Positions 32,764-41,535 of a stretch of 64,000 nt of DNA are shown piece by piece; the stretch's first letter is position 1; each line of letters begins with the position of its first letter. The notes under the pieces were generated by a model. It saw nothing but the letters and a program-made list of their open reading frames with translations, did no database searches and was not told the origin of the DNA. Source of the stretch: JAIQFL01 sp035501495 (lineage in GTDB: Bacteria > Acidobacteriota > Terriglobia > Bryobacterales > Bryobacteraceae). Where the stretch lies: assembly GCA_035501495.1 (NCBI GenBank), contig DATJWB010000073.1:1-64000 (forward strand), read 5' to 3'. Made by a program: the position numbers and the translations under genes.

Positions 32764-33297
32764 TTACCGCTGGCCGTACGGCTTATTCTTGGCGATGAAT
32801 TCTTCGTAGAGGATCACCCCGAAGCCGGCGGCCGCCGCGGCGCCGATGGCGATTTTGAGGGCGGTTTTCCGATGGCCCGGCTTGGCGGCGGGAGTCACGT
32901 TGTTTTGCGTCACCTGCTTGTCCGCCGTCTGCCCGTCGTACTCGGCTACCACGTGCATCGTGAAAGCGCCGGCTTCCGCATTGGGGGTGAAACCCACCGC
33001 CCGCGCGGTGCCGTCGCGTCCGGTGACCGCGGCATACGTTCGTGCTCCTTTGAAGGTGGCGCTGGGACCCGAGTCCGGTGTTTCGAAGATCACTTTGGCG
33101 CCGGCGACGGCATTACCCGACGGGTCTTCGATCCGGACGGCCGGAACCTGCGGCGGCCTTTGGTTCACATAGTTGACCGCCCCGTCTCCCTGCACGATCG
33201 CAATGCTGAAAGCCGCGTGCGGCTGCTGAGCCAGCGCGATCTGCCAGCATAGCAACAGGGATACCGGTCCGATCGCGGCGTTCTTTCGTATGAGCAT
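32764..33297 (-). CDS. Secreted Ig-like-domain protein with C-terminal membrane anchor
   Basis: 177 aa from the ATG at 33295-33297 with a perfect AGGAGGT RBS; the longer frame to 33327 is not needed. Signal peptide AAIGPVSLLLCWQIALAQ. The middle is a bacterial Ig-like (Big_1-type) sandwich (VPAVRIEDPSGNAVAGAKVI, DGTARAVGFTPNAEAG). Near the C-terminus a single hydrophobic helix (IAIGAAAAAGFGVILYEEF) is followed by a basic end, so it is probably anchored in the inner membrane. It is the first gene of the unit leading to the nine-haem cytochrome and IclR regulator. Confidence 0.78.
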   Translation of the reverse strand: MLIRKNAAIGPVSLLLCWQIALAQQPHAAFSIAIVQGDGAVNYVNQRPPQVPAVRIEDPSGNAVAGAKVIFETPDSGPSATFKGARTYAAVTGRDGTARAVGFTPNAEAGAFTMHVVAEYDGQTADKQVTQNNVTPAAKPGHRKTALKIAIGAAAAAGFGVILYEEFIAKNKPYGQR

Positions 33298-33375
33298 GGT
33301 TGACCTCCTGGCGGTGGCGCTTCTCAAACGCTCTCCACCGCGTCAACGCGCCGGGCTTTCACTGTTTTCACAGCG

Positions 33376-33392
33376 ATTGCACATCATGCAAT
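33376..33392. promoter_or_regulatory. Palindrome in the divergent 33.3-33.6 kb regulatory region
   Basis: ATTGCA-CATCA-TGCAAT, a perfect 6-bp inverted repeat. It overlaps AGCGATTGCA, the same ten bases found in the LacI-type operator-like site at 56003-56016. It is a candidate operator upstream of both the minus-strand cytochrome unit and the plus-strand TonB receptor. Confidence 0.45.
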
Positions 33393-33511
33393 GCAGTAGA
33401 CGCGACGCGGAAGGGATTGTATCACGGGCCCACATGCAGGGCAAGCAAAAACAGAGGTGCGAATGGGCGAAGCGGACGGCACCTGCCATTGCAAAATCTC
33501 GCGGAATGATC

Positions 33512-33540
33512 TTGACTCCGCCAAACTGACTTGATACGAT
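33512..33540 (+). promoter_or_regulatory. Promoter of TonB receptor 2
   Basis: -35 TTGACT (33512-33517), 17-bp spacer, -10 TACGAT (33535-33540). The predicted start of transcription is near 33547, giving a leader of about 100 nt. Confidence 0.7.
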
Positions 33541-33565
33541 ACGGCCCTCTATTGTGCGGCGATCG

Positions 33566-33580
33566 TTGCGTTATACGCAA
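33566..33580. promoter_or_regulatory. 15-bp palindromic operator candidate downstream of promoter 2
   Basis: TTGCGT-TAT-ACGCAA, perfect 6-bp arms. It is centred about 26 bp after the predicted transcription start, a position where a bound repressor blocks elongation. The length and symmetry match operators used by IclR-family proteins, and the flanking genes on both sides include IclR regulators. Confidence 0.5.
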
Positions 33581-33645
33581 TGACCCGCCACCGGCTGAAC
33601 GGGTCGCCGGCATTTGGGCAACACGAAACTGTTGCGGAGGGTTCC

Positions 33646-36600
33646 ATGAAGAACGTCGCTTTGGCGCTACTGGTTGCCGCATCCGCGGCACTCGGTCAAA
33701 TGAACATTTCCACGGGATCCATCAGCGGGACGGTGGTCGATCCGACGGGCCAGGTCGTTCCGAACGCGGCTGTCACCCTGACCTTCGAGCTCAATGGCGA
33801 GGTGCGCTCCGCCACCACCAGCGCGACCGGGGACTTCAGCTTTCAGGCGCTCGTAGAAGGGCCCTACAGCGTGCGGGTGCAGGCGCAGGGATTCCGTCAG
33901 TTCCAGAAGACCAATAACATGGTGACGGCCGGCGCCCGTGTGGCACTTGGTGCGATACAGTTGGAGATCGGCAGCGTATCGGAAACGGTGTCGGTCACGG
34001 CACAGGGCGAGGCGGTCGCCACCACCACGACGGCCAACACCGGACATATCGACAGCCATCAGATCGGCAACACGCCGGATCGCACACGCGATCCGCTGAG
34101 TCTGCTGTCGATGCTGCCGGGGGTGCAGCCGATCCTGCTGGGGGCGCAGGGCGGTGAAGTCATGGGCGGCACGTATTCGAGCACCATCCCGAATATTCAG
34201 GGCGGCAACCAGTTGGTGTACACCGACGGGGTCAACGGCGGCGACAGCAACGGCGGCGGCAATTTCAGCGGGTCCACGAACATGGACGCCATCGAGGAAG
34301 TCAATATCCAGTTGAGCAACTACACCGCGGAGTATGGAATGGTGGGCGGTCCCGTGGTCAACCTGATTACCAAGCATGGAGGCCAGGAATATCATGGCAG
34401 CGCGTATTGGTATCTCCGCAACGAGGACTTCAACGCCAACAACTTCTTCAACAATCAGCTCAACGTCGCGCGCCCGCTCTATCGGTTTTCCACGACGGGA
34501 GCCAACCTGGGCGGCCCGATGTTTTTCACCCAGAAGAAGATCACCTTCTTCTACTCGTTCGAGAACACCCAGGTGACCCAGCCGGTGGCGCTCCAGCAAT
34601 GGGAGTTTCCCACGATCCAGGAGCGCGCGGGCGACTTCTCCAACTCCCGCACGAACAACGGCGCCCTGATTCCTGTAAAAGACCCGAACAACGGCGGAGC
34701 GGCCTTTCCGGGCAACATCATCCCCGCCAGCCGCATGAACGCGCTCGGTGTGGCCATGATGAACGTCTTCCCGCTTCCGAACGACCTGCCGGCGCAAAAC
34801 ACGGGCTACAACTGGATTCAGCAGCAACCCAGCATCTCCGATCCCCGCACCCAGCACCTGATGCGCGTGGACTATCGCCCGACCGACCGGGATACCATCA
34901 GCGTGAAGTTCCAGACCTGGACGACGGCGGAGTCCGGCATTCAGGCGGCCGGCTCCGCGTCGAAGTGGGGACTGGTCCCGCAGCAATACGATTTCTGGGC
35001 GCCGCAGGCGAAGGTGGAGTATACCAGGATCATCAGCCCGCGCATGGTTAACGAGCTCAGTATGGGGGCTTTCGAGTCTACGGAAATCGGACCAGCATCC
35101 ACGCCCCGCGATTTGCTGGGGATCGAACGCACCGGCAATTATGGGACCGCCGGTCTCGGACCGGGAGGGTGTCCCGTGGCTTCCAGCCCGCAGTGCGTGC
35201 CCGGCTGGGCGAACAACATTCCGCAGTTCATGCCCAGCCAGAACCCCTACAACCTGATTCCCACATTCACCACCGGCTCGCTGCAGAACAGCAGTTTCAA
35301 CGCCGCTGCGGCTTCGTATGACAATCGCTGGCCCATCACGGGTGTCGATAGTGCGGCTCCTCTCTCCGATAATCTGACCTATACTTACGGGCCGCACACT
35401 CTCAAGGCGGGCTTCCTGCGGGAATACGAGCGCAACACACAGGCGCGAGCCAGTGTCTTCGCCGGCTCGTTCAACTTCCAGAACGATGTCAACGATCCCG
35501 GCAACACCGGTTACGCGTTCGCCAACATGTTTACCGGCCACGTGCAGACGTACACGGAGAACCTGGGCCGTCCGCCCTCGCCCGATCGCCGCTTCTTCAC
35601 CACAGCCTGGTTCGTCCAGGATACCTGGAAACTCGCGCACCATTTGACCATTGACGTCGGATTGCGCATGTACAAATGGAATCCGCCGCTCATCAGCACG
35701 GGCGAGGCTTCGGAATTCACGTTCAGCCGCTTCGACCCCACGTGGGGCGGACATCCTCCCATATTGTTCCAGCCGGTCCTGGTAAATGGGGTTCGCCAGG
35801 CGCAGAATCCCCTCACCGGACAGACATATCCCGTGGGTTACATCGGCCAGATGGTGCCGGGGACCGGCTATACCTGCTCACCCACCATCACCGAATCGAC
35901 ACCGTGCCTGTTCAACGGCATCGTCACCCAAAACCAGAAGGGGTACAATCCATCTCCCGGATTCATCATCCCGCCGCCGGTATTGTTCGATCCGCGCTTC
36001 GGCATTGCCTGGGACCCGTTCGGCAAAGGCAAGACCGCCATCCGCACGGGCTTCGGCGTCTATCACAATGCCCAAGGCGGCAGCACCAGCGGCGCCGGAG
36101 GGCCGGCATTCAGCTTCACGCGGACCGAGCTGTACACCGACGTAAATTCCTTTATCACGGCAAACTCTGTCACGAACCCGGCGAGTGTAAGCGGCGTCTG
36201 GCAGAACGACAACAAGATCCCGCTGACTTACCGCTATACCCTCGCGGTGCAGCAGGACGTTGGCTGGCATACGGTGCTCGACGTGGCCTACGTGGGATGG
36301 GTCAATCATTTCCAGAGCGCGAGCTGGAACTTCGACGGCCTTCCTTTCGGGACGCGATTCCTGCCGCAGAACCAGGACCCCACTTCGCCGGGCAAGCCGT
36401 ATCCCGACGTTTACCTGGTTCCGATACCGGGCTTTTCCGCCATCAACATCTCGGGGCCAGCCACGAGCCAGCGATGGGACTCGCTGCAGGTACAGGTCAA
36501 TCATCGCTTCGTCAATGGAGTCCAGTTCCAGGGGTCGTACACATTTTCCGGCGGCACCGGCGGCTGCTGGTTCCAGTTCCTCTCGTCGAACCTGTGCCGC

Positions 36601-37191
36601 ACGCGGAACACGCTCATGGGGAGCCAGGTATTCAACTTCGAGTACGTTTACGCGGTCCCCAAAGGTTCGAATCTGATTCATTCCAAGGCGGCCGCCGTGG
36701 CCTTGGACAATTGGCAGATCTCGGGCAACACGCTGTTCGCCAATGGCCCCACGCAAACGGTCACACTGGCGACTACCGACGGCTTCGACTTCACCGGCGG
36801 CGGCGTGTCGTGCGGCCCCGATCAGAACGGGAATGCGAACCTGCCCTGGGGGTCGCGGAGCATCAACCAATGGTTCAATACCTCGGTGTTTCAGCGTCCC
36901 GTGGGGCGTGGAGACTACGGAAACAATTGCGCCGGAAACCAGTTCCGCGTGCCCGGCTTCAACAACTGGAACCTCGGTCTGTTCAAGGAGTTCCATCCAT
37001 TGCGCGATGAGAAGAAGATCTTGCAGTTCCGGGCGGAGGCGTTTAACGCGTTCAATCACACCCAGTTCTCGACCATCAATTCGGCCGCGACCTTCAATCC
37101 GGCGGGCCAGCAGACCAACGCCCAATTCGGCAAGGCGACGGCTGCCAGCCCGTCGCGAGTCTTGCAGCTCTCGCTGCGGATTCGATTCTAA
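33646..37191 (+). CDS. TonB-dependent receptor, Oar-like, with carboxypeptidase-regulatory domain (2)
   Basis: 1181 aa from the ATG at 33646 (RBS GGAGGG); the frame opens earlier at 33580 but that ATG is inside the operator. Signal peptide NVALALLVAASAALGQ, then the regulatory-like beta domain (GSISGTVVDPTGQVVPNAAV, GPYSVRVQAQGFRQF), plug segment (DPLSLLSMLPGVQPIL, QGGNQLVYTDGVNGGD) and barrel ending LQLSLRIRF. It contains Cys pairs in extracellular loops (GPGGCPVASSPQCVPG). It probably takes up a glycan-derived substrate, since a fucosidase-like gene follows directly. The stop and the next frame's ATG overlap as TAATG. Confidence 0.93.
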   Translation: MKNVALALLVAASAALGQMNISTGSISGTVVDPTGQVVPNAAVTLTFELNGEVRSATTSATGDFSFQALVEGPYSVRVQAQGFRQFQKTNNMVTAGARVALGAIQLEIGSVSETVSVTAQGEAVATTTTANTGHIDSHQIGNTPDRTRDPLSLLSMLPGVQPILLGAQGGEVMGGTYSSTIPNIQGGNQLVYTDGVNGGDSNGGGNFSGSTNMDAIEEVNIQLSNYTAEYGMVGGPVVNLITKHGGQEYHGSAYWYLRNEDFNANNFFNNQLNVARPLYRFSTTGANLGGPMFFTQKKITFFYSFENTQVTQPVALQQWEFPTIQERAGDFSNSRTNNGALIPVKDPNNGGAAFPGNIIPASRMNALGVAMMNVFPLPNDLPAQNTGYNWIQQQPSISDPRTQHLMRVDYRPTDRDTISVKFQTWTTAESGIQAAGSASKWGLVPQQYDFWAPQAKVEYTRIISPRMVNELSMGAFESTEIGPASTPRDLLGIERTGNYGTAGLGPGGCPVASSPQCVPGWANNIPQFMPSQNPYNLIPTFTTGSLQNSSFNAAAASYDNRWPITGVDSAAPLSDNLTYTYGPHTLKAGFLREYERNTQARASVFAGSFNFQNDVNDPGNTGYAFANMFTGHVQTYTENLGRPPSPDRRFFTTAWFVQDTWKLAHHLTIDVGLRMYKWNPPLISTGEASEFTFSRFDPTWGGHPPILFQPVLVNGVRQAQNPLTGQTYPVGYIGQMVPGTGYTCSPTITESTPCLFNGIVTQNQKGYNPSPGFIIPPPVLFDPRFGIAWDPFGKGKTAIRTGFGVYHNAQGGSTSGAGGPAFSFTRTELYTDVNSFITANSVTNPASVSGVWQNDNKIPLTYRYTLAVQQDVGWHTVLDVAYVGWVNHFQSASWNFDGLPFGTRFLPQNQDPTSPGKPYPDVYLVPIPGFSAINISGPATSQRWDSLQVQVNHRFVNGVQFQGSYTFSGGTGGCWFQFLSSNLCRTRNTLMGSQVFNFEYVYAVPKGSNLIHSKAAAVALDNWQISGNTLFANGPTQTVTLATTDGFDFTGGGVSCGPDQNGNANLPWGSRSINQWFNTSVFQRPVGRGDYGNNCAGNQFRVPGFNNWNLGLFKEFHPLRDEKKILQFRAEAFNAFNHTQFSTINSAATFNPAGQQTNAQFGKATAASPSRVLQLSLRIRF

Positions 37192-37212
37192 TGGGCGCGC
37201 GGTGTGAAAGGC

Positions 37213-37302
37213 GGTCCTGTCCCGTGGCGCCGCCACTCGAGGCTGTACCGGCGATGTGGCGCAGGCACTCCTGCCGGCACTCCTGCCTGCGCCACATCGC
37301 CG
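37213..37302. repeat. Dispersed palindromic repeat, copy R7, with 19-bp perfect arms
   Basis: Arms CGGCGATGTGGCGCAGGCA (37249-37267) and its exact reverse complement (37284-37302), loop 16 nt. A further GTGGCGCC with ACTCGAGGCTG stands just upstream (37224-37245). The start codon and n-region of the fucosidase-like gene lie inside the hairpin. Confidence 0.85.
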
Positions 37303-38273
37303 TTGTTGCGATGCTCACCGCCTGCGCCGGGCTTGCGAACGGCCAGGGGCGCGCGGATTGGATGCCCCAGGCGCAATGGGGCGTGATGACGCACTACCTG
37401 GCCGACTGGCAGTCGCGCGACCATAACCTCACCATGAGCGTCGATCAATGGAACAGGATGGTCGATGGCTTCGATGTGGAGGGCATGGCCAAGGCCCTCG
37501 AATCGGCAGGAGCCCGGTATTACCAGATCAGCATCGGGCAGAATTCGGGCTACTACCTTTCGCCCAATGCCACGTACGACAAGATCGCCGGTATCCAGCC
37601 GAGTAAGTGCTCCCGGCGCGACCTGGTTGCGGATCTTTACGAGGCACTCAGCAAACGCGGCATCAGGTTGATGGTCTACCTGCCATCCGGCGCTCCGGCT
37701 GGCGACAAAGCGGCGGATGCGGCCCTGGAATGGAAGAACGGACCTGTTCCGAATCGGGAGTTTCAGCGGAAGTGGGAGCAGGTGATCCGCGAATGGTCGC
37801 TGCGATGGGGGAAGAAGGTGGCGGGATGGTGGTTTGACGGCTGCTACTTTCCGAACTCGATGTACCGCTCCGCCGACCCGCCGAATTTCGCGAGCTTCGC
37901 GGCGGCGGCGCGCGCCGGCAATCCGGACGCCGCCATTGCGTTCAATCCCGGCGTCGTATACCGGATGCTCTCGTTGACACCTTACGAAGACTTCACCGCC
38001 GGCGAGATCGATAAGCCGGACCTGGTGACCATTCGCCGTACCGTGGGCGGCAAGGTGGACGGCACGCAGATCCAGATGCTGAGTTACCTGGGCCAAACGT
38101 GGGGCAGAGGCGAACCGCGATTTACCGTCGGGCAGGTGATCGCTTACACCAAAAAGATCCGGGATGCCGGTGGCGCGGTGACCTGGGACGTTCCCGTGGG
38201 ACTGAACGGCGCCATCTCTCAACCGTTCCTCGACCAACTGGCCGCATTGGGCAAAGCCTTCGGAGGAAAGTAG
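37254..38273 (+). CDS. Secreted GH29-like alpha-L-fucosidase family protein
   Basis: 339 aa from the ATG at 37254; other possible starts are 37191 (TAATG overlap) and 37311. Residues encoded by repeat R7 (MWRRHSCRHSCLRH) form a basic n-region before the signal core IAVVAMLTACAGLANG. The mature part reads as a GH29-type TIM barrel: WGVMTHYLADW, GARYYQISIGQNSGYY, RRDLVADLYEALSKRGIRLMVY, and a nucleophile-like Asp in VAGWWFDGCYF. Fucosidases release terminal L-fucose. The catalytic acid is not identifiable, and the family includes inactive relatives. It is placed between the TonB receptor and a TMTC-like gene, 10 bp from the latter. Confidence 0.78.
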   Translation: MWRRHSCRHSCLRHIAVVAMLTACAGLANGQGRADWMPQAQWGVMTHYLADWQSRDHNLTMSVDQWNRMVDGFDVEGMAKALESAGARYYQISIGQNSGYYLSPNATYDKIAGIQPSKCSRRDLVADLYEALSKRGIRLMVYLPSGAPAGDKAADAALEWKNGPVPNREFQRKWEQVIREWSLRWGKKVAGWWFDGCYFPNSMYRSADPPNFASFAAAARAGNPDAAIAFNPGVVYRMLSLTPYEDFTAGEIDKPDLVTIRRTVGGKVDGTQIQMLSYLGQTWGRGEPRFTVGQVIAYTKKIRDAGGAVTWDVPVGLNGAISQPFLDQLAALGKAFGGK

Positions 38274-38282
38274 CGGGGTCTT

Positions 38283-40499
38283 GTGCCGAAGCCCCGACCC
38301 AAGGCGCCCACTCCGCGAGCCAGGCCCGACCTCCTGATCTACGTGCTGCTCCTGCTCGCGACTTTCGCGGTGTACGCGGAGGTGCGGCAACTCGACTTCA
38401 TCAATTACGACGATCCGGCGTACGTCAGCGAGAATCCCCACGTGCGCGGCGGCATCACCACCGAAGGTGTCGTGTGGGCACTCACCTCAGGGGATGCGGC
38501 CAACTGGTTTCCAGTGACACGGCTCTCGGAGATGCTGGACTGCCAGATCTTCGGATTGAGAAGCGGGTGGCATCACCTCATCAACGTGCTGTTTCACGCG
38601 ATGGCGGTACTGTTTCTGTTCGCCTTCCTCCATCGGGCGACGCGTGCTGCCTGGCCGAGTGCGTTTGTGGCGTCGATCTTCGCGCTGCACCCGCTGCATG
38701 TGGAATCGGTAGCCTGGGTCGCGGAACGAAAGGACGCCCTGAGCGCGTTCTTCGCCTCTCTTTCGCTATGGGCATTCGTGCGTTACGCGGAACAGCGGGA
38801 GCACAGACGCGGCTGGTATTGGGCCGCACTGGTGGCGTTCAGCATGGGTCTGATGTCCAAGCCGATGATCGTAACCGTGCCATTCCTCCTCCTGCTACTG
38901 GACATCTGGCCATTGCGGCGTACCGCTTTGCAGGAGAAGGCGCCGTTCTTCGTGCTTTCGGCTGCCAGCGCGATCGTCACCTACGTCGCGCAGCGCGGCA
39001 GCGGCGCCGTGGCGGCACTCGTATCGGTTCCGTTCGCCAGCCGCGTCGGGAACGCCCTGGCCTCCTGCCTCATCTACATCGGCAAGACGCTGTGGCCCAC
39101 TGATCTGGCCGTGTTCTATCCGTATCCGCCGCATTTGCCGGTCTGGGAGCCTGTACTGGGAGGCATCGCGATCACCGGCGTCACCGCGCTGGTTCTGCGT
39201 GGTCTGCGGATGCGTCCGTACCTCGCGGTCGGATGGCTTTGGTTCCTGGTGACCCTGGCGCCGGTGATCGGACTGGTGCAAGTCGGTTCGCAGTCGCGGG
39301 CGGATCGCTACATGTATCTGCCGATGGTCGGCCTCACCATCATGGCGGCCTGGGGCGCGGCGGATGCGGTGAGCCGATGGCCGCGTGCGAAGGGTGCGGT
39401 GGTGGCCGCGGCGGCCGTGTGTTGTGCCGCCTGCGCTGTGGCTACGCCCCTGCAGCTACGATATTGGCGGAACAGCGAGACCCTGTTCCGCCACGCGATA
39501 CAGGTAACGGGCGGGAATTACCTGGCCCATTACAATCTGGGAGTCGCGTTATCAGCGGACCCGCAACGTCTGCCCGAGGCGGTTCGCGAATTTGAAGCGG
39601 CGCTCGAAATCCGGCCCGATTATGCCGAGGCGCGCAACAACCTCGGCGTGGCCTTGTCCGGCATGTCCGAGCGCGATGCCATTCCGGAATACGAAGAAGC
39701 GCTGCGCCTCGCGCCGGCTTCGGCTTTGGCCCACAACAACCTGGGGAACGCCTTGTCGAAGATTCCGGGACGGCGGCCGGAGGCCCTCCACGAATACCAA
39801 ACAGCCATTCGCCTCCAGCCCGATTATGCGGAGGCCCACAATAACCTGGGATCCGTGCTGCAAACCTTGCCGGACCGTCTTCCCGACGCGATCTCCGAGT
39901 TTCGAACCGCGCTGCGTCTGAAACCCGCCTACGCAAACGCCCACTACAACCTGGCGAATGCCCTGGCCGCGTCTCCCGATGGGTTGGAGGAAGCGATCCG
40001 CGAATACCAGAGGGCGATCGAGAACCAGCCGGATCTGGTGGAAGCGCACAATAATCTGGCCGGCGTCCTGTCGCGCGTACCCGGACGACTTCCTGACGCG
40101 ATTGCCGAATATCGCGCAGCCCTTCGGATCCGTCCGGGATTCGCCGAAGCGCATTTTAATCTGGGCAACCTCTTCTCCAATATGCCGGGGCATCTGCCGG
40201 ATGCCATCGCCGAATACCGGGCCGCGCTCAGAATCAGGCCGGACTATGCGGAAGCGCACGGCAATCTGGGCGCGGCGCTGGCACGAACCCCGGGTGGGTT
40301 GCCGGACGCAATTACAGAATTCGAGACCGCTTTGCATACCCGGCCGGACCTGGCGGAGACGCAATACAACCTGGGCGTGGCGCTGATGCAGATTCCTGGC
40401 CGGTCGCCGGAAGCCCTCGCGCACCTGGATGCGGCATTGCGGATCAAACCCAATCCGCAAGTGCAGGAACTGGTGAAGCGCCTGCGGTCGGGGAAGTAG
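38283..40499 (+). CDS. TMTC-like membrane protein with C-terminal TPRs
   Basis: 738 aa from a GTG at 38283. The N-terminal half (residues about 18-400) has roughly ten TM helices with GT-C-like features: an acidic first loop (LDFINYDDPAYVSENPHV), LFGLRSGWHHLINVLFH-type text, LHPLHVESVAWVAERKD, and SQSRADRYMYLPMVGL. This is the arrangement of eukaryotic TMTC O-mannosyltransferases and their bacterial relatives. The C-terminal half is nine or so TPRs, most with a 35-residue period instead of 34 because of an extra residue in the PxRLPDAI turn. It may glycosylate exported proteins, but transferase activity is inferred only. Confidence 0.85.
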   Translation: MPKPRPKAPTPRARPDLLIYVLLLLATFAVYAEVRQLDFINYDDPAYVSENPHVRGGITTEGVVWALTSGDAANWFPVTRLSEMLDCQIFGLRSGWHHLINVLFHAMAVLFLFAFLHRATRAAWPSAFVASIFALHPLHVESVAWVAERKDALSAFFASLSLWAFVRYAEQREHRRGWYWAALVAFSMGLMSKPMIVTVPFLLLLLDIWPLRRTALQEKAPFFVLSAASAIVTYVAQRGSGAVAALVSVPFASRVGNALASCLIYIGKTLWPTDLAVFYPYPPHLPVWEPVLGGIAITGVTALVLRGLRMRPYLAVGWLWFLVTLAPVIGLVQVGSQSRADRYMYLPMVGLTIMAAWGAADAVSRWPRAKGAVVAAAAVCCAACAVATPLQLRYWRNSETLFRHAIQVTGGNYLAHYNLGVALSADPQRLPEAVREFEAALEIRPDYAEARNNLGVALSGMSERDAIPEYEEALRLAPASALAHNNLGNALSKIPGRRPEALHEYQTAIRLQPDYAEAHNNLGSVLQTLPDRLPDAISEFRTALRLKPAYANAHYNLANALAASPDGLEEAIREYQRAIENQPDLVEAHNNLAGVLSRVPGRLPDAIAEYRAALRIRPGFAEAHFNLGNLFSNMPGHLPDAIAEYRAALRIRPDYAEAHGNLGAALARTPGGLPDAITEFETALHTRPDLAETQYNLGVALMQIPGRSPEALAHLDAALRIKPNPQVQELVKRLRSGK

Positions 40500-40502
40500 C
40501 GA

Positions 40503-41294
40503 TCACTTCGTGGCGGTCTTGTTCGCGAGCATGGCGTTGATCTCGCCGGCGGCATCGCAGACCTGACGGATGGCTTCCTGATACCGCGCCTTCGGGAAAC
40601 GGACTTGGGGGGCGGAGATGCCGATGGAGGCAATCACGGCCGCGGACTCGTCGCGAATCGGAGCGGCCAGGCAGCGAACCTCCGGGAGCATTTCGCGATC
40701 GTCGAGCGCGTAACCATCCGCCTTGATGCGCGCGCAGGCTTTCGCCAACTGTGCAATGGAGACGATGGTTCGCGCGGTGTATCGCTGGAACGGCTGGGAG
40801 CCGAAAATGGCCCGCAGTTCCTCGATCCCGAAGTCCGGGAGCAACGCTTTGCCGTGAGCCGTGCAGTGGAGGGGAGCGAATTCGCCGGCCTGGCCCGAGA
40901 CCACGACGATCTGCCGCGTGGGAGCGTAGTGATCGATGAAGAGCGCTTGCCGGCCTTCGCGAATGGCCAGATGAGTCGTTTCACCGGTAGCCTCGGCCAG
41001 AGCCTTGAGGCGGTCGTGGCACAAGCTCACCAGCGCCTTGCTCCAATTGTATTTCTGGGATAGGCGCCAGATCGAGGGCCCCAGCACATAGTCCTTCCTG
41101 CCGTTGGGATTGGCCAGAAAGCCGCGGCGCTTGAGGGTGTAGGCCAGGCGGAAGACGCTGCTGCGATCGATGCCGAGCCGGTCGGTCAACTCACCGAGCG
41201 GCACCGGGTCGGTTGACTGCGCGACGGCTTCCAGGAGAAACAGACCTCGATCGAGACTTTGGATGGGCCGGGTCTGCAGAGCGGTCTTCTTCAT
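40503..41294 (-). CDS. IclR-family transcriptional regulator (2)
   Basis: 263 aa, converging on the TMTC-like gene with 3 bp between stops. It is highly similar to the regulator at 29764-30594 throughout: SLDRGLFLLEAVAQS, LGIDRSSVFRLAYTLKRRGF, the identical GFLANPNGRKDYVLGPSIWRL run, TGETTHLAIREG, CTAHGKALLP and SIGISAPQVRF. The winged helix is N-terminal and the ligand domain C-terminal. Divergence in the ligand domain (HYAPTRQIVVVSGQ against HCHSSSQILVISGQ) suggests related but distinct effectors. With its paralogue it brackets the receptor 2, fucosidase and TMTC genes. Confidence 0.92.
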   Translation of the reverse strand: MKKTALQTRPIQSLDRGLFLLEAVAQSTDPVPLGELTDRLGIDRSSVFRLAYTLKRRGFLANPNGRKDYVLGPSIWRLSQKYNWSKALVSLCHDRLKALAEATGETTHLAIREGRQALFIDHYAPTRQIVVVSGQAGEFAPLHCTAHGKALLPDFGIEELRAIFGSQPFQRYTARTIVSIAQLAKACARIKADGYALDDREMLPEVRCLAAPIRDESAAVIASIGISAPQVRFPKARYQEAIRQVCDAAGEINAMLANKTATK

Positions 41295-41459
41295 GGCAAG
41301 GCGGGCAATCCTTCATATAGTAACAGCGTTGGGCACTGGGGCGAGGCTCTTGCGGTGGTAGTGGAATGAGCCGCCGGCAGCTCTGTGCAGTGTGTTCCCA
41401 CGCCCCTATCCCCTGAAAGCCTGCCCGAGGGTGCAATCAGTTCACAGTACTATAATCGG

Positions 41460-41488
41460 TTTCCATCATTGTTTCCGGCTGGTATAAA
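41460..41488 (+). promoter_or_regulatory. Promoter candidate for the glucosaminidase pair
   Basis: TTTCCA (41460-41465), 17-bp spacer, TATAAA (41483-41488). A TATAAT at 41451-41456 lacks a good -35. The whole 41.3-41.5 kb stretch has no gene and is visibly more AT-rich than its surroundings. Confidence 0.5.
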
Positions 41489-41535
41489 TATGGTGGGACC
41501 AAACTTCAGAGTTCACCAGACTATGGAGGAGATCG

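Noticed and set aside
33580..33645. ATG at 33580 as receptor 2 start
   Set aside because: It sits at the edge of the palindrome and adds 22 residues before a typical signal peptide. The ATG at 33646 has a GGAGG RBS.
33667..35754. 695-codon minus-strand open frame antisense to TonB receptor 2
   Set aside because: Same shadow effect; composition dominated by Arg, His and Val with no recognisable domain.
37213..37302. CRISPR-like reading of the repeated GGCACTCCTGCC units
   Set aside because: Only two units inside a palindrome, no regular spacers and no cas genes; it belongs to the dispersed repeat family.
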